This document shows, piece by piece, positions 8,890 to 16,882 of a stretch of DNA of 40,929 nt. The DNA comes from Daejeonella sp. (GTDB lineage: Bacteria; Bacteroidota; Bacteroidia; Sphingobacteriales; Sphingobacteriaceae). The position numbers and the translations under genes were made by a program. The notes beneath the pieces are model-generated. The model did no database searches, had not been told where the DNA came from, and was given only the letters and a program-made list of their open reading frames with translations. Each line of letters starts with the position of its first letter. The first letter of the stretch is position 1. The stretch spans positions 1-40,929 of the forward strand of contig JAURKO010000240.1 of assembly GCA_030831705.1 (NCBI GenBank). The letters are read 5' to 3'.

Positions 8890-10317
8890 ATGAGCACATT
8901 AGCTATTTTATTGTTTAGTCTTACTGAATTGGCAGGGAGCTTCCATCCTCTTTTTGTACACCTACCAATCGGGATATTACTGCTTGCAGCCTTATTTCAA
9001 TTATTGTCCCAAAAGGAAAAATATCAGTCGCTGAGTTCAGCTGTTGATATTTCTTTGTTCTTGGGGATGTGCAGTGCAATTGCCTCCTGCATTAGTGGAT
9101 ACCTGCTTTCAGGTTCTGGTGATTATGATGAAAATCTTGTTTTTAATCATCAATGGTCAGGAATTGCCCTCGCGATAATTTCAATTTTTGCATGGTATTT
9201 GAACAGAAAGGGTAGACAAATTACTTGGATTACTATTCTAATGGTATTATTGATTGTGCTCACCGGACATTTGGGTGGTTCCATAACGCATGGCTCTGAT
9301 TACCTGAGTAGGGCATTCTCTACCTCGAAAACAGAACAAAGCGAAGAGAAAAGGAAGCCAATTCCAAACGTTCAGCAGGCTCTTGCTTATCAGGATGTTA
9401 TCAAGCCAATTCTTATTTCCAAATGTTATAAATGTCACGGACCAAATAAGCAGAAGGGAAAGCTTAGATTGGATATGCCTGATTTTATTTTAAAAGGAGG
9501 AAAGGGGGGCAAAGCAATCATTGCCGGAAATACTGATGAAAGCGAATTGATCAAACGAATCTTATTGTCAAAAGATAGTGATGATCATATGCCACCTATC
9601 GAACAACCACAGCTTACAAAAACTGAGCTAGATCTGATTCATTGGTGGGTTAGTAGCGGAGCTGATTTTGACAAAAAAGTAGCCGACCTTGTCCAGCCCG
9701 AAAAGATTAAACCTGTACTTTTATCACTGCAGTCTGAAGAAAAACTTGAAAAAGAATTGGTATCTGATATTCCTGAAAAAGAGGTAGAACAGGCAGATAC
9801 AAAAGTTGTTCAGGAGCTGCTCGCTCGCGGAGTTGCGGTAATACCTGTTGCGTTAAATAGTAACTACCTTTCTATCAATTTCGTTGCTTTAGATTCGATC
9901 ACTGATAGTGATCTGCAATTATTGCAGTCATTAAGTAAGCAGATAATTTGGTTAAAAATTGGGGATACTAATCTGGATAATGATAAGCTTAAATCCCTTT
10001 TGAAATTAACCTCACTTTCCCGTCTGTCAATTGAAAGAACTGCGGTAAACGATACAGGTATTGCAATGCTGACAAGTTTGCCAAATCTAACCTATCTAAA
10101 CCTTGTTGGAACAACTGTGACAGTAAATGGGCTGATGCAGTTAAAATCATTGAAAGAACTCAGGCAAATTTTTCTTTATCAAACTTCAATTTCTGGTCAA
10201 GAATTCAGTCAACTTAATAAAATTTTCCCCAAAGCCGTTATTGATACCGGGGGATATAAACTAAAATTTCTTGAAAGCGATACAGTGGAGCTAAAATCTG
10301 CAAGAGTTAAGTTATAG
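8890..10317 (+). CDS. DUF2231/PSCyt1 membrane cytochrome-like protein with leucine-rich C-terminus
   Basis: This 475-residue protein starts with four hydrophobic segments in the first ~140 residues, containing HPLFVHLPIGILLLAALF, typical of DUF2231. A PSCyt1-like domain follows, with the haem-binding motif CYKCH at residues 179-183 and GKLRLDMPD, then a cap with DDHMPPIEQPQL. The C-terminal ~150 residues contain imperfect leucine-rich repeats (SLSRLSIERTAVNDTGIAML and LPNLTYLNLVGTTV). It is the fourth gene of the block, 15 bases after the isomerase gene. A role in electron transfer at the cytoplasmic membrane for the preceding exported proteins is a reasonable inference, but no redox partner is visible. 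Confidence 0.88.
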   Translation: MSTLAILLFSLTELAGSFHPLFVHLPIGILLLAALFQLLSQKEKYQSLSSAVDISLFLGMCSAIASCISGYLLSGSGDYDENLVFNHQWSGIALAIISIFAWYLNRKGRQITWITILMVLLIVLTGHLGGSITHGSDYLSRAFSTSKTEQSEEKRKPIPNVQQALAYQDVIKPILISKCYKCHGPNKQKGKLRLDMPDFILKGGKGGKAIIAGNTDESELIKRILLSKDSDDHMPPIEQPQLTKTELDLIHWWVSSGADFDKKVADLVQPEKIKPVLLSLQSEEKLEKELVSDIPEKEVEQADTKVVQELLARGVAVIPVALNSNYLSINFVALDSITDSDLQLLQSLSKQIIWLKIGDTNLDNDKLKSLLKLTSLSRLSIERTAVNDTGIAMLTSLPNLTYLNLVGTTVTVNGLMQLKSLKELRQIFLYQTSISGQEFSQLNKIFPKAVIDTGGYKLKFLESDTVELKSARVKL

Positions 10318-10329
10318 GTTTTTTTGAAG

Positions 10330-10376
10330 CTTAACGAAAATTTAACACTCATCTTAATATTAAGCTGCATCTTTAA
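10330..10376 (+). promoter_or_regulatory. Possible Pho-box-like direct repeats and promoter before metallophosphoesterase
   Basis: CTTAACG (10330-10336), TTTAACA (10341-10347) and a weaker TCTTAAT (10352-10358) follow each other with an 11-base period, that is, 7-base units with 4-base spacers. This is the layout of PhoB/PhoP boxes. A -7-like CATCTTTA lies about 10 bases further on. The next gene is a phosphoesterase, which would fit phosphate control. An inverted pair AGCTTAA/TTAAGCT spans part of the same stretch and offers an alternative reading as a weak hairpin. Confidence 0.3.
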
Positions 10377-10410
10377 ATGAAGGTTTTTATATTATATAAA
10401 TACACAGGTT

Positions 10411-11253
10411 ATGGAAAAAAGTATAAACAGACAGACCCGTAGAAGTTTTATTCAGCAGATTTCTTTTGCATCGGCTTTATTGCTAAGTGGTAGAATTACC
10501 GATCTTTCTGCAGCGGAAGTTTATGACTTAAAAGCAAAAGTTAAACTGAGATTCGTACTAGCATCCGACTTTCATTATGGGCAGCCCAACACGGCATTCG
10601 ACGAGATGACGGATAAAGTGATTAATCAGATTAATTTGTTTAATAAGAGTAATCGAATTGATTTTTGCGTACTCAATGGTGACATCATTCATAATGAAGA
10701 GAACCTTTTACCATTAGTCAAGAAAAAAACCGATAACCTGCAGGTGCCTTATTATGTTGTTCGGGGAAACCATGATATGGTGACTGATGAATTATGGAAT
10801 GAGGTGTGGAAAATGCCATTGAATCATAGTTTTGAAGCTAAAGGCTCGGCATTCATACTGGCAGATACGTCAAATGTGCAGGGTACATATGTTTCACCAG
10901 ATTTACAATGGTTAAAAGAGAGGCTTGAACAATATAAAAGTAAAAAGAATGTATTTCTAGTGCTGCATATTCCGCAGGCTAAATGGACTGAGCATGCGAT
11001 TGATACCCCTGATTTTTTTGAATTAATTCATAAGTATCCAAATGTCAGAGCAGGATTTCATGGTCATGTACATGATCAGGATGGGGTGTTCATGGCGAGA
11101 AATATCCCTTTCTTATTTGATTCACATGTTGGAGGAAGTTGGGGAACACCCTACAGAGGATTTAGAGTAGTGGAGTTATTGAATGATGGTACTTTGGTTA
11201 CCTACATGATGAACCCTACTGAAAAACTTACTGAGCTCAAATATATGGCATAA
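10411..11253 (+). CDS. Tat-exported calcineurin-like metallophosphoesterase
   Basis: This 280-residue protein has an N-terminal Tat signal (TRRSFIQQISFASALLLSG). The calcineurin-like phosphoesterase motifs then appear in order: ASDFHYG (first Asp/His pair), LNGDIIHN, VRGNHDM, LVLHIPQ and FHGHVHD. These are the two-metal ligands of the family. It should hydrolyse phosphomonoesters or phosphodiesters outside the cytoplasm; the substrate is unknown. It is separated from the planctomycete-type block by 93 bases holding Pho-box-like repeats, so it may be a separate, phosphate-responsive unit. No Shine-Dalgarno sequence was seen. Its 3' end lies next to the candidate structured RNA on the other strand. 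Confidence 0.92.
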   Translation: MEKSINRQTRRSFIQQISFASALLLSGRITDLSAAEVYDLKAKVKLRFVLASDFHYGQPNTAFDEMTDKVINQINLFNKSNRIDFCVLNGDIIHNEENLLPLVKKKTDNLQVPYYVVRGNHDMVTDELWNEVWKMPLNHSFEAKGSAFILADTSNVQGTYVSPDLQWLKERLEQYKSKKNVFLVLHIPQAKWTEHAIDTPDFFELIHKYPNVRAGFHGHVHDQDGVFMARNIPFLFDSHVGGSWGTPYRGFRVVELLNDGTLVTYMMNPTEKLTELKYMA

Positions 11254-11254
11254 A

Positions 11255-11456
11255 ATAATTCACCTGGGGTTAACGGCCTCAGATGGATAATACGGCTGGA
11301 CGGGGCTGCCCATCCCAATGAAAAACTACACCTAGTAAAATAAACCTTACCGTAGGAGGTAGCTTCCGGCTATTGATAATTTGATCTATATCGCGATTTC
11401 TTACCGGAACTAACCCGGAGGAAAGGACTGAACTAACCTATAAAACGCAGGTATTG
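11255..11456 (-). ncRNA. Candidate structured non-coding RNA (unknown class)
   Basis: This gene-free, locally GC-richer stretch folds into a closed junction. The composite closing stem pairs 11262-11266 with 11448-11452, 11268-11272 with 11434-11438, and 11278-11282 with 11428-11432. Inside are three arms: 11298-11304 with 11309-11315 (tetraloop), a 12-bp broken helix between 11326-11338 and 11347-11362, and TTCCGG/CCGGAA at 11364-11369 and 11404-11409. On the minus strand two positions become G-U pairs (11301/11312 and 11278/11432) that would be C-A mismatches on the plus strand, so minus is preferred. A TATATTTTGG sequence just upstream and a U-rich stretch after the closing stem fit a short independent transcript. 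I do not recognise the family: no RNase P, tmRNA, SRP or cobalamin riboswitch core was found. Confidence 0.5.
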
Positions 11457-11460
11457 ATTT

Positions 11461-11470
11461 CCAAAATATA
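11461..11470 (-). promoter_or_regulatory. Possible -7 element for the structured RNA
   Basis: On the minus strand the sequence reads TATATTTTGG, one base longer in its spacer than the Bacteroidota consensus TAnnTTTG. It lies about 10-15 bases before the closing stem of the candidate RNA. No clear -33 TTTG was seen, so support is weak. Confidence 0.25.
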
Positions 11471-11542
11471 ATATTGTTATTGAAAAGCTTTATCTGGATA
11501 AATTAATGACATTATTTTACCGTTCTTAAAGTGAAACTCAGG

Positions 11543-13630
11543 TTATAAAGTAAGTTTAATACCACCAAAGAAATTTCGCCTTGACGCAGCATTGAAGAAT
11601 CTACCTCCAAATGCATTAATATCATTTCCAAGGCTGTAGGTTTCATTTAAGAGGTTGTCAATACCTACATAAAATTCAAGAACTGGTTTTCCAGGTTTTG
11701 AACCTCTCCAGCCTGCCTTAAAATGTACAAGGTCAAAACTTTCGGCATACACACTATTGGCATCATTTAGAGGAATTTTTGAGGTATAATTGTGTTGAAC
11801 GAACAAGAAAAAGTTCTTTTGAAACCTAAAATCCAATCCGCTAACTACCACACTTCTAGGAGTACCTGTTAAGCGGTTCCCTGAAAAGTTAGTGCGGCCA
11901 TTTTGGTAATCCCTGAAAAAATATCTGCTTAGAGTAAAGCTGTTTTGAATTTGAAGTCCGCTTAAAATTCCTTTTGAACCCGGCTCGATAAGCCAATAAC
12001 TGCTTTGCGTTTCTAGTCCGGTTTGTCTGGTTCCACCGGCATTTAAATAAAATTCGGTGTCATCTGCGTTTACACGACGAACAATTGCATTTTGAAGACG
12101 GTATTGAAAAATAGAGGCATCCATCCAAAGACGATCATTGTTATTTCGTAAACGGAATCCAGCTTCATAGTTCCATCCAGTTTCAGATTCTAGCGTGTTA
12201 TTGATCTTATTGTCAGAAGCCCTTACTTCGGCAATGGTAGGAGGAGAATAACCTCTGCTAATGGAAGAACGTAGTGCAAGAAGATCTGAAATCTGGTACG
12301 ATAGAGCGAATCGTGGCATAAGTTCAGGATCGAAATTACGTTCAAAGCTTGAAGTATTTGCACTGAAATCTTTAGAAAACTGATATTTGTAATAGTTTAG
12401 ACTGGCGGCAACTTCTGCCGTAAGTTTTTCTCCGATATTTGCAGAAAATCGCGTAAAGTAGAAAAATTGACGTGAAAGGATATCGTCCTGAGCCTGCAAG
12501 GTGCCACGGACTCCTCTGAGATTATTGTAATTGGCAATATCAGCGCTTGTACTCTGCAATTCAAGTCCGGCATTCCATTTCCAGTCTACCGCATTTTCTT
12601 TATTGCCTGATAATTCAAGATAAGTTCTGATTCCACCTGTATATTCATCACGAATCTCATAATTGGTAATGAAGGGGTTCATGTAATCCGTCTTAGAACC
12701 ATAAACCGCAAAAACATGCCTTAAGTTACCTGCAATCTTTGCATCGTTAACAACACCCCCATATAATGTTTCATTTTCAATTCGTGCTTTTTGTGCAACC
12801 GGGCCGGCTACCGTAAGAGTGGAAGGCCTGGCAGCCTGTGGATTTGCAGTATATTGAGCCAAAGTCAAACCGCCTGGTGTATTATATTTCAGGTCGGAGT
12901 AAAAGGCAAGTACCCGAAGCTGGCTCTCTTTGGCATAATTCACTCGGTACATGAGCTGCGCATAATGGCGGCTCATGGCACTATGTTCCCGGTAACCATC
13001 CGATCTCTGATATGAATGGTTAATGTTCAGATATTGATTTTTGAACTTTTTTTGAACGGCTAACTTTTCATGAAACAATCCATAAGAACCGCTACTTATA
13101 CCTGCCGAAGCCCAGGTACTGTCGGCATTTTTGTCGATAGGGTTTATCAGTACAACTCCACCGGAGTTTGCCCCAAACAGACTGCCATCTGGTCCTTTCA
13201 GAACCTCAATATTATTTATACTATTTACATCTATTAAGTTCAAATAGGTATTTCCTCCTGCATCTGTTAATGGTAATTCATCCAGATACATCTTTACATT
13301 CCTAACTCCAAAAGGTGATCTGAGCGAGCTTCCCCGAATAGAAAGACGGTAACTTCCGGGAGATCTTTCTTCCATCCTGATTCCAGGTACAGCATTAAGC
13401 GCAGGTAACATGGTGATTCCGGGTTGATCTCTCAATTGTTTGTTACTAATCAAACTTACAGAAGAAGGAACTTTTAATATTGGTTGTTCTGATAGGTATG
13501 CTCTGATAACGATTTCTTTAACTTTCTGAACCGAATCTACTTTACCCTGAGCAAAGCCATCACTCACTATTAATGAGAGTAATAAACATAATTTGATTCT
13601 AATGCTGTTAAAGTTTCTGTTAATTTCCAT
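11543..13630 (-). CDS. TonB-dependent outer membrane receptor
   Basis: This 695-residue protein starts with a Sec signal peptide (hydrophobic core LCLLLSLIVSDGFA, residues 14-27). A plug domain follows, with VPSSVSLISNKQL, PGIRMEERSPGSYRLSIRG and VLKGPDGSLFGANSGGVVLI. The remaining ~450 residues are the 22-strand beta-barrel, ending in NFFGGIKLTL, a normal outer-membrane C-terminus. The segment EIVIRA near residue 39 may be the TonB box. There is no SusD-like partner and no carboxypeptidase-like N-terminal domain, so iron, siderophore or another small ligand is more likely than a glycan, but the substrate is unknown. No cobalamin riboswitch was found in the 80 bases upstream. It is monocistronic. 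Confidence 0.93.
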   Translation of the reverse strand: MEINRNFNSIRIKLCLLLSLIVSDGFAQGKVDSVQKVKEIVIRAYLSEQPILKVPSSVSLISNKQLRDQPGITMLPALNAVPGIRMEERSPGSYRLSIRGSSLRSPFGVRNVKMYLDELPLTDAGGNTYLNLIDVNSINNIEVLKGPDGSLFGANSGGVVLINPIDKNADSTWASAGISSGSYGLFHEKLAVQKKFKNQYLNINHSYQRSDGYREHSAMSRHYAQLMYRVNYAKESQLRVLAFYSDLKYNTPGGLTLAQYTANPQAARPSTLTVAGPVAQKARIENETLYGGVVNDAKIAGNLRHVFAVYGSKTDYMNPFITNYEIRDEYTGGIRTYLELSGNKENAVDWKWNAGLELQSTSADIANYNNLRGVRGTLQAQDDILSRQFFYFTRFSANIGEKLTAEVAASLNYYKYQFSKDFSANTSSFERNFDPELMPRFALSYQISDLLALRSSISRGYSPPTIAEVRASDNKINNTLESETGWNYEAGFRLRNNNDRLWMDASIFQYRLQNAIVRRVNADDTEFYLNAGGTRQTGLETQSSYWLIEPGSKGILSGLQIQNSFTLSRYFFRDYQNGRTNFSGNRLTGTPRSVVVSGLDFRFQKNFFLFVQHNYTSKIPLNDANSVYAESFDLVHFKAGWRGSKPGKPVLEFYVGIDNLLNETYSLGNDINAFGGRFFNAASRRNFFGGIKLTL

Positions 13631-13775
13631 TTATTATTTTTAGCTAGTTCTTAGTTTTATAGCCGCGTCTAATTTATTAAAACTTCCATTCGCTTTTTCT
13701 CACAAAACCATGTATGTCCATAATATGGATGTAAAATTTTTGAGTGAATTGACACACTTTTTTGAATCCTTGTTC

Positions 13776-13808
13776 AATGAAAAAACCATCCAGGTTTTGG
13801 ATGGTTTT
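13776..13808 (-). terminator. Rho-independent terminator after dnaJ
   Basis: An 11-bp stem (AAAACCATCCA with its complement, 13782-13792 and 13798-13808) closes a 5-base loop. On the minus strand it is followed by TTTTTT. It lies 36 bases beyond the dnaJ stop codon and should end the grpE-dnaJ transcript before the TonB receptor gene. Confidence 0.8.
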
Positions 13809-13843
13809 AATAGACAATATATTTATAAGACGATATTGTTTTT

Positions 13844-15013
13844 TTATTCGAAATATTCTTTCATTTTATCGAAAAAGCTCTTTTCATTTTTACCTGGCTG
13901 GGGTTTAAAGTTTGGAGACTCTCTAAGCCGATCAAGTATTTCATGCTCATCTTTAGATAATGCTTTCGGGGTCCAGATGTTGACATAAATCAGCTGATCG
14001 CCTTTATGATATGAGTTTACTTCTGGAATACCTTTTCCTTTGAGACGGAGTATTTTACCGCCCTGAGTACCCGGTTCAATCTTAATTTTTGCTTTACCAT
14101 CAATGGTTGGAACTTCAACGCTTGCTCCGATAGTAGCATCAATAAAGCTGATGTGAAGGTCATAAATAACATTATTTCCCTCCCGTTTTAATGAATCATG
14201 AGGTGTTTCTTCAATTAATATAATCAGATCTCCTGGAATACCTCCCCTTGGGGCCGCATTTCCTTTACCACTCATTGACAACTGCATTCCTTCACTTACT
14301 CCTGCAGGAATATTGATGCTAATAGTTTCTTCACCCCTGCTGAGCCCATCACCATTGCAGACTGTACATTTTGAGGTAATTTGTGTCCCTTCTCCATTAC
14401 AAGTAGGGCAGGTGCTTGTTGTTTGCATCTGACCTAAAATGGTATTGGTAACCCTTCTTACTGCTCCGCTTCCATTACAGGTACTGCAGGTATTAAATGA
14501 GGATTTATCTTTCGCGCCACTACCATCACACGTATCGCAAACAATTTGTTTGTTAACTTTTACTTTTTTCTCAACGCCTTTAGCTATCTCTTCAAGACTT
14601 AATTTAACCTTAATTCTAAGGTTGCTACCTCTGGAAGTACGACGTCCGCCTCTGGTCTGTTGCTGTCCGCCAAAAAAACTATCAAACGGACTGCCACCAC
14701 CACCGCCACCAAAGATGTCTCCAAACTGACTGAAGATGTCTTCCATGTTCATGTGACCACCACCGTATCCGCCGCCATTCGGACTTGATGCTCCTCCTGC
14801 ATGACCAAATTGGTCATATCTTTTTTTCTTTTCAGGGTTGCTCAATACCTCGTAAGCCTCGGCCGCTTCTTTGAAATTCTCTTCTGAAGCTTTATCTCCC
14901 GGATTTTTATCCGGATGATATTTAATTGCCATTTTCCGATAAGCTTTTTTTATCTCTTCGGCGCTTGAACTGCGTGTGACACCAAGAATGTCGTAATAAT
15001 CTCTTTTAGCCAT
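13844..15013 (-). CDS. dnaJ: Chaperone DnaJ (Hsp40)
   Basis: This 389-residue protein is a full-length class I Hsp40. The J domain contains YHPDKNPG with the HPD tripeptide at about residues 33-35, which stimulates DnaK ATPase. A Gly/Phe-rich linker with [16 protein letters not shown] follows. Next are four zinc-binding repeats, [24 protein letters not shown] and CTVCNGDG, and then the two C-terminal substrate-binding beta domains. It presents unfolded proteins to DnaK in the cytoplasm. The gene follows grpE by 72 bases on the same strand, so the two nucleotide-cycle cofactors of DnaK are made together; dnaK itself is not in the window. An 18-bp palindrome lies 11 bases before its start. Confidence 0.98.
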   Translation of the reverse strand: MAKRDYYDILGVTRSSSAEEIKKAYRKMAIKYHPDKNPGDKASEENFKEAAEAYEVLSNPEKKKRYDQFGHAGGASSPNGGGYGGGHMNMEDIFSQFGDIFGGGGGGSPFDSFFGGQQQTRGGRRTSRGSNLRIKVKLSLEEIAKGVEKKVKVNKQIVCDTCDGSGAKDKSSFNTCSTCNGSGAVRRVTNTILGQMQTTSTCPTCNGEGTQITSKCTVCNGDGLSRGEETISINIPAGVSEGMQLSMSGKGNAAPRGGIPGDLIILIEETPHDSLKREGNNVIYDLHISFIDATIGASVEVPTIDGKAKIKIEPGTQGGKILRLKGKGIPEVNSYHKGDQLIYVNIWTPKALSKDEHEILDRLRESPNFKPQPGKNEKSFFDKMKEYFE

Positions 15014-15024
15014 TTTTATAAATC

Positions 15025-15042
15025 AACAATATGCATATTGTT
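15025..15042. promoter_or_regulatory. 18-bp perfect palindrome upstream of dnaJ
   Basis: AACAATATGCATATTGTT is a perfect inverted repeat of 9+9 bases with no spacer, located 11 bases before the dnaJ ATG inside the 72-base grpE-dnaJ spacer. It could be an operator for a dimeric regulator or an mRNA hairpin near the dnaJ start. It does not match CIRCE, which has a 9-bp spacer. Confidence 0.45.
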
Positions 15043-15085
15043 TAATTGCCTAGGTAATTCTGATTTTAATATACTTACTTGTTAT

Positions 15086-15715
15086 TTATGCACCAATAAT
15101 AACTTTTGCAAAGCGAATCACTTTATCATTAAGCAAATAACCTTTTTCTAATTCATCTAGTATCTTACCCTTTAAATCTGAAGAGGGTGCAGGAATACTG
15201 GTTATACCCTCATGAAGATCTGCATCAAACTCTTTCCCGATTGATTCCATTTCTTTCAAGCCTTTTTGGGTAAGAATACTTTTTAATTTATGTTGAACAA
15301 GTGTAACTCCTTCTTTTACTGACAGTATATCTGTTGCAGTTTCTATTGATTTTTGAGCTCTTTCAAAATCGTCAAGTACAGTTAAAAGGTCAGATATGAC
15401 ATCTTTTCCTGCTATCTGCAATAATTCTAATCGCTCTTTACTGGTACGGCGCTTAAAATTGTCAAATTCTGCATATAAACGGAGGTATTTATTATTCCAT
15501 TCTGTCGCTTCTGCCTTTAATTTATCTTCTGCTGAAATTTGGGATTCTGCATTTTCTGAAGATAAATTTTCTGATTCTTCTTCTAAATTGCCTGAAACTT
15601 CATTTTTATTGATCTCATTTTCATCAAGCATGTCGTTTTGCTCAGTATTTTCAGGAGTTTGATTCACTTCCATTTTGTTCTTCTTCTTTTTATTCAACAT
15701 TTCTGAAAAATTCAT
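15086..15715 (-). CDS. grpE: Nucleotide exchange factor GrpE
   Basis: This 209-residue protein has an acidic, low-complexity N-terminus (residues 15-70, rich in Glu, Asn and Ser). A long coiled-coil region follows (KLKAEATEWNNKYLRLYAEF and DNFKRRTSKERLEL), and then the beta-rich head ending in NDKVIRFAKVIIGA. This is the standard GrpE plan: a dimer that releases ADP from DnaK. It is first in the grpE-dnaJ unit. The start at 15715 sits 25 bases after a TATCTTTG promoter element. A GGCAA/TTGCC hairpin lies at the predicted 5' end of the mRNA (15726-15739) and could affect mRNA stability or temperature response, which is inference. Confidence 0.96.
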   Translation of the reverse strand: MNFSEMLNKKKKNKMEVNQTPENTEQNDMLDENEINKNEVSGNLEEESENLSSENAESQISAEDKLKAEATEWNNKYLRLYAEFDNFKRRTSKERLELLQIAGKDVISDLLTVLDDFERAQKSIETATDILSVKEGVTLVQHKLKSILTQKGLKEMESIGKEFDADLHEGITSIPAPSSDLKGKILDELEKGYLLNDKVIRFAKVIIGA

Positions 15716-15739
15716 ATTGATTCATGGCAATTTTTTTGC

Positions 15740-15747
15740 CAAAGATA
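15740..15747 (-). promoter_or_regulatory. grpE-dnaJ promoter, -7 element
   Basis: The minus strand reads TATCTTTG, an exact match to the Bacteroidota housekeeping -7 consensus TAnnTTTG, 25 bases before the grpE ATG. The -33 TTG is not obvious. Confidence 0.5.
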
Positions 15748-15881
15748 AAATCAGTCAAGCTGTCAGTGTTTTCAGAAATAAAGGATAAAAGAGCCAGAAT
15801 CAAAGACTGTTTAAAGGCAATATAAATTAGGATTAACAGAGCTTATTAAAAATGTGGAATTAGTAGGCTAATTATCTTTTC

Positions 15882-16562
15882 CTATATTTTCACATCTTCA
15901 TGAACTAGCCCAGCTTCACATTTAATTATTCTGGATGGAAAGGTTCTGATAATATGATAATCGTGAGAAGCCATTAATACTGCGGTTCCCGATTGACTGA
16001 TTTGCTTCAATAGCGTAACAATTTCTTCAGATGTTTCAGGGTCAAGATTTCCTGTTGGTTCATCAGCAAGTATCAATTCAGGATCATTCAATAGTGCTCT
16101 GGCAATTACAACACGTTGCTGCTCCCCTCCAGATAATTCATGTGGCATCTTTTTGACTTTTGAACGTAAGCCAACCTTCTCCAAAACGTCGAGTAAACGT
16201 TCAGAAATTAATTTTTGATCCTTCCATCCAGTGGCTTTCATTACGAATTCCAGATTTTGTTCAATGCTGCGATCGGTCAGTAACTGAAAGTCCTGGAACA
16301 CAATTCCAAGCTTACGACGAAGAAAAGGTATCTCTTTTTCACTTAGTTTTTTAAGGTCAAAACCTGCAACAAGTCCATTTCCATTTGAAATATGCAGATC
16401 ACCATAGATAATTTTTAATAAACTACTTTTCCCGGAACCGGTTTGTCCGATCAAAAAAACAAACTCACCCGGATTGATCTGTAGATTTACATTACTCAGT
16501 ACCAGATGATTCTGCTGGTAAACATCTATACCTTCTAATTTTATAACGGAGTTTCCGATCAT
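15882..16562 (-). CDS. ftsE: Cell division ATP-binding protein FtsE
   Basis: This 226-residue ABC ATPase has Walker [19 protein letters not shown] (about residues 38-55), Q-loop FQDFQLL, signature [15 protein letters not shown] and Walker [13 protein letters not shown], with the switch histidine in MASHD. The EPTGNLD form and the size fit FtsE, which with FtsX forms the septal complex that activates peptidoglycan hydrolases. FtsX is not adjacent, as is common in Bacteroidota. The other possibility, a LolD-type ATPase, is less likely. Its ATG overlaps the stop codon of the 67-residue gene upstream by ATGA, so the two are translationally coupled. No terminator was seen after its stop. Confidence 0.85.
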   Translation of the reverse strand: MIGNSVIKLEGIDVYQQNHLVLSNVNLQINPGEFVFLIGQTGSGKSSLLKIIYGDLHISNGNGLVAGFDLKKLSEKEIPFLRRKLGIVFQDFQLLTDRSIEQNLEFVMKATGWKDQKLISERLLDVLEKVGLRSKVKKMPHELSGGEQQRVVIARALLNDPELILADEPTGNLDPETSEEIVTLLKQISQSGTAVLMASHDYHIIRTFPSRIIKCEAGLVHEDVKI

Positions 16563-16762
16563 AATTCTAATTTTAAAATTTGCCCGAAAGGGAGGTCTTT
16601 AATTTTATCCATAATGTAATCTGCCTTCTCTGAAAGTCCAACCTTTTCCAATGCTTTTTCAGGCCGGTCTACCCGAAAATACGCCAGAAGTGTGAATTTC
16701 TCATCACGTAATTGAACATAATCCGGGATTTTAGCTCCCCCTTTTACTTTAATCACATACAT
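16559..16762 (-). CDS. Small conserved protein coupled to ftsE (unknown function)
   Basis: ATG 16762 gives 67 residues (MYVIKVKGGAKIPDYVQLRD at the start) and is preferred over a TTG nine bases upstream. No membrane segment, signal or known motif is visible; the protein is charged, with a possible beta-alpha arrangement. It has the RNA/DNA-binding-like mix of Lys and Glu seen in many small cytoplasmic proteins, so no function can be inferred from sequence. Its stop codon overlaps the ftsE start by four bases, which suggests a role linked to FtsE or simply coupled translation. A TAACTTTG promoter element ends seven bases before the ATG, so the mRNA may be almost leaderless. Confidence 0.75.
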   Translation of the reverse strand: MYVIKVKGGAKIPDYVQLRDEKFTLLAYFRVDRPEKALEKVGLSEKADYIMDKIKDLPFGQILKLEL

Positions 16763-16768
16763 TGGTAT

Positions 16769-16776
16769 CAAAGTTA
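16769..16776 (-). promoter_or_regulatory. Promoter -7 element for the small gene and ftsE
   Basis: The minus strand reads TAACTTTG, an exact TAnnTTTG match, with a TTG 18 bases upstream that lies in the neighbouring heptad array (ACTTGAT unit). The predicted start falls at or next to the ATG at 16762, implying a leaderless or nearly leaderless transcript. Confidence 0.45.
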
Positions 16777-16789
16777 ATTATTTACATTT

Positions 16790-16824
16790 AGTATCAAGTA
16801 TCAAGAGTCAAGAATCAAGACTGA
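16790..16824. repeat. Heptamer array, AGNNTCA type
   Basis: Five units: AGTATCA, AGTATCA, AGAGTCA, AGAATCA, AGACTGA. It is separated by a ~58-base core from a second array at 16883-16931, giving an array-core-array element between the promoter of the small gene and the acyl-CoA reductase gene. Confidence 0.6.
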
Positions 16825-16882
16825 ATTCAGGTTCATTTGGTATTTCTTAGACAGAACACGGCGATAAAGTGTAACTCATATC

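Noticed and set aside
11255-11542. Cobalamin riboswitch for the TonB receptor
   Set aside because: The structured segment lies downstream of the receptor gene, not upstream, and lacks the conserved cobalamin riboswitch core blocks; the 80 bases upstream of the receptor start show none either.
13710-13988. A plus-strand gene overlapping the end of dnaJ
   Set aside because: It covers the dnaJ terminator and C-terminus on the other strand and encodes no recognisable protein.
15025-15042. A CIRCE heat-shock operator
   Set aside because: CIRCE is two 9-bp arms with a 9-bp spacer and a different sequence; this palindrome has no spacer.
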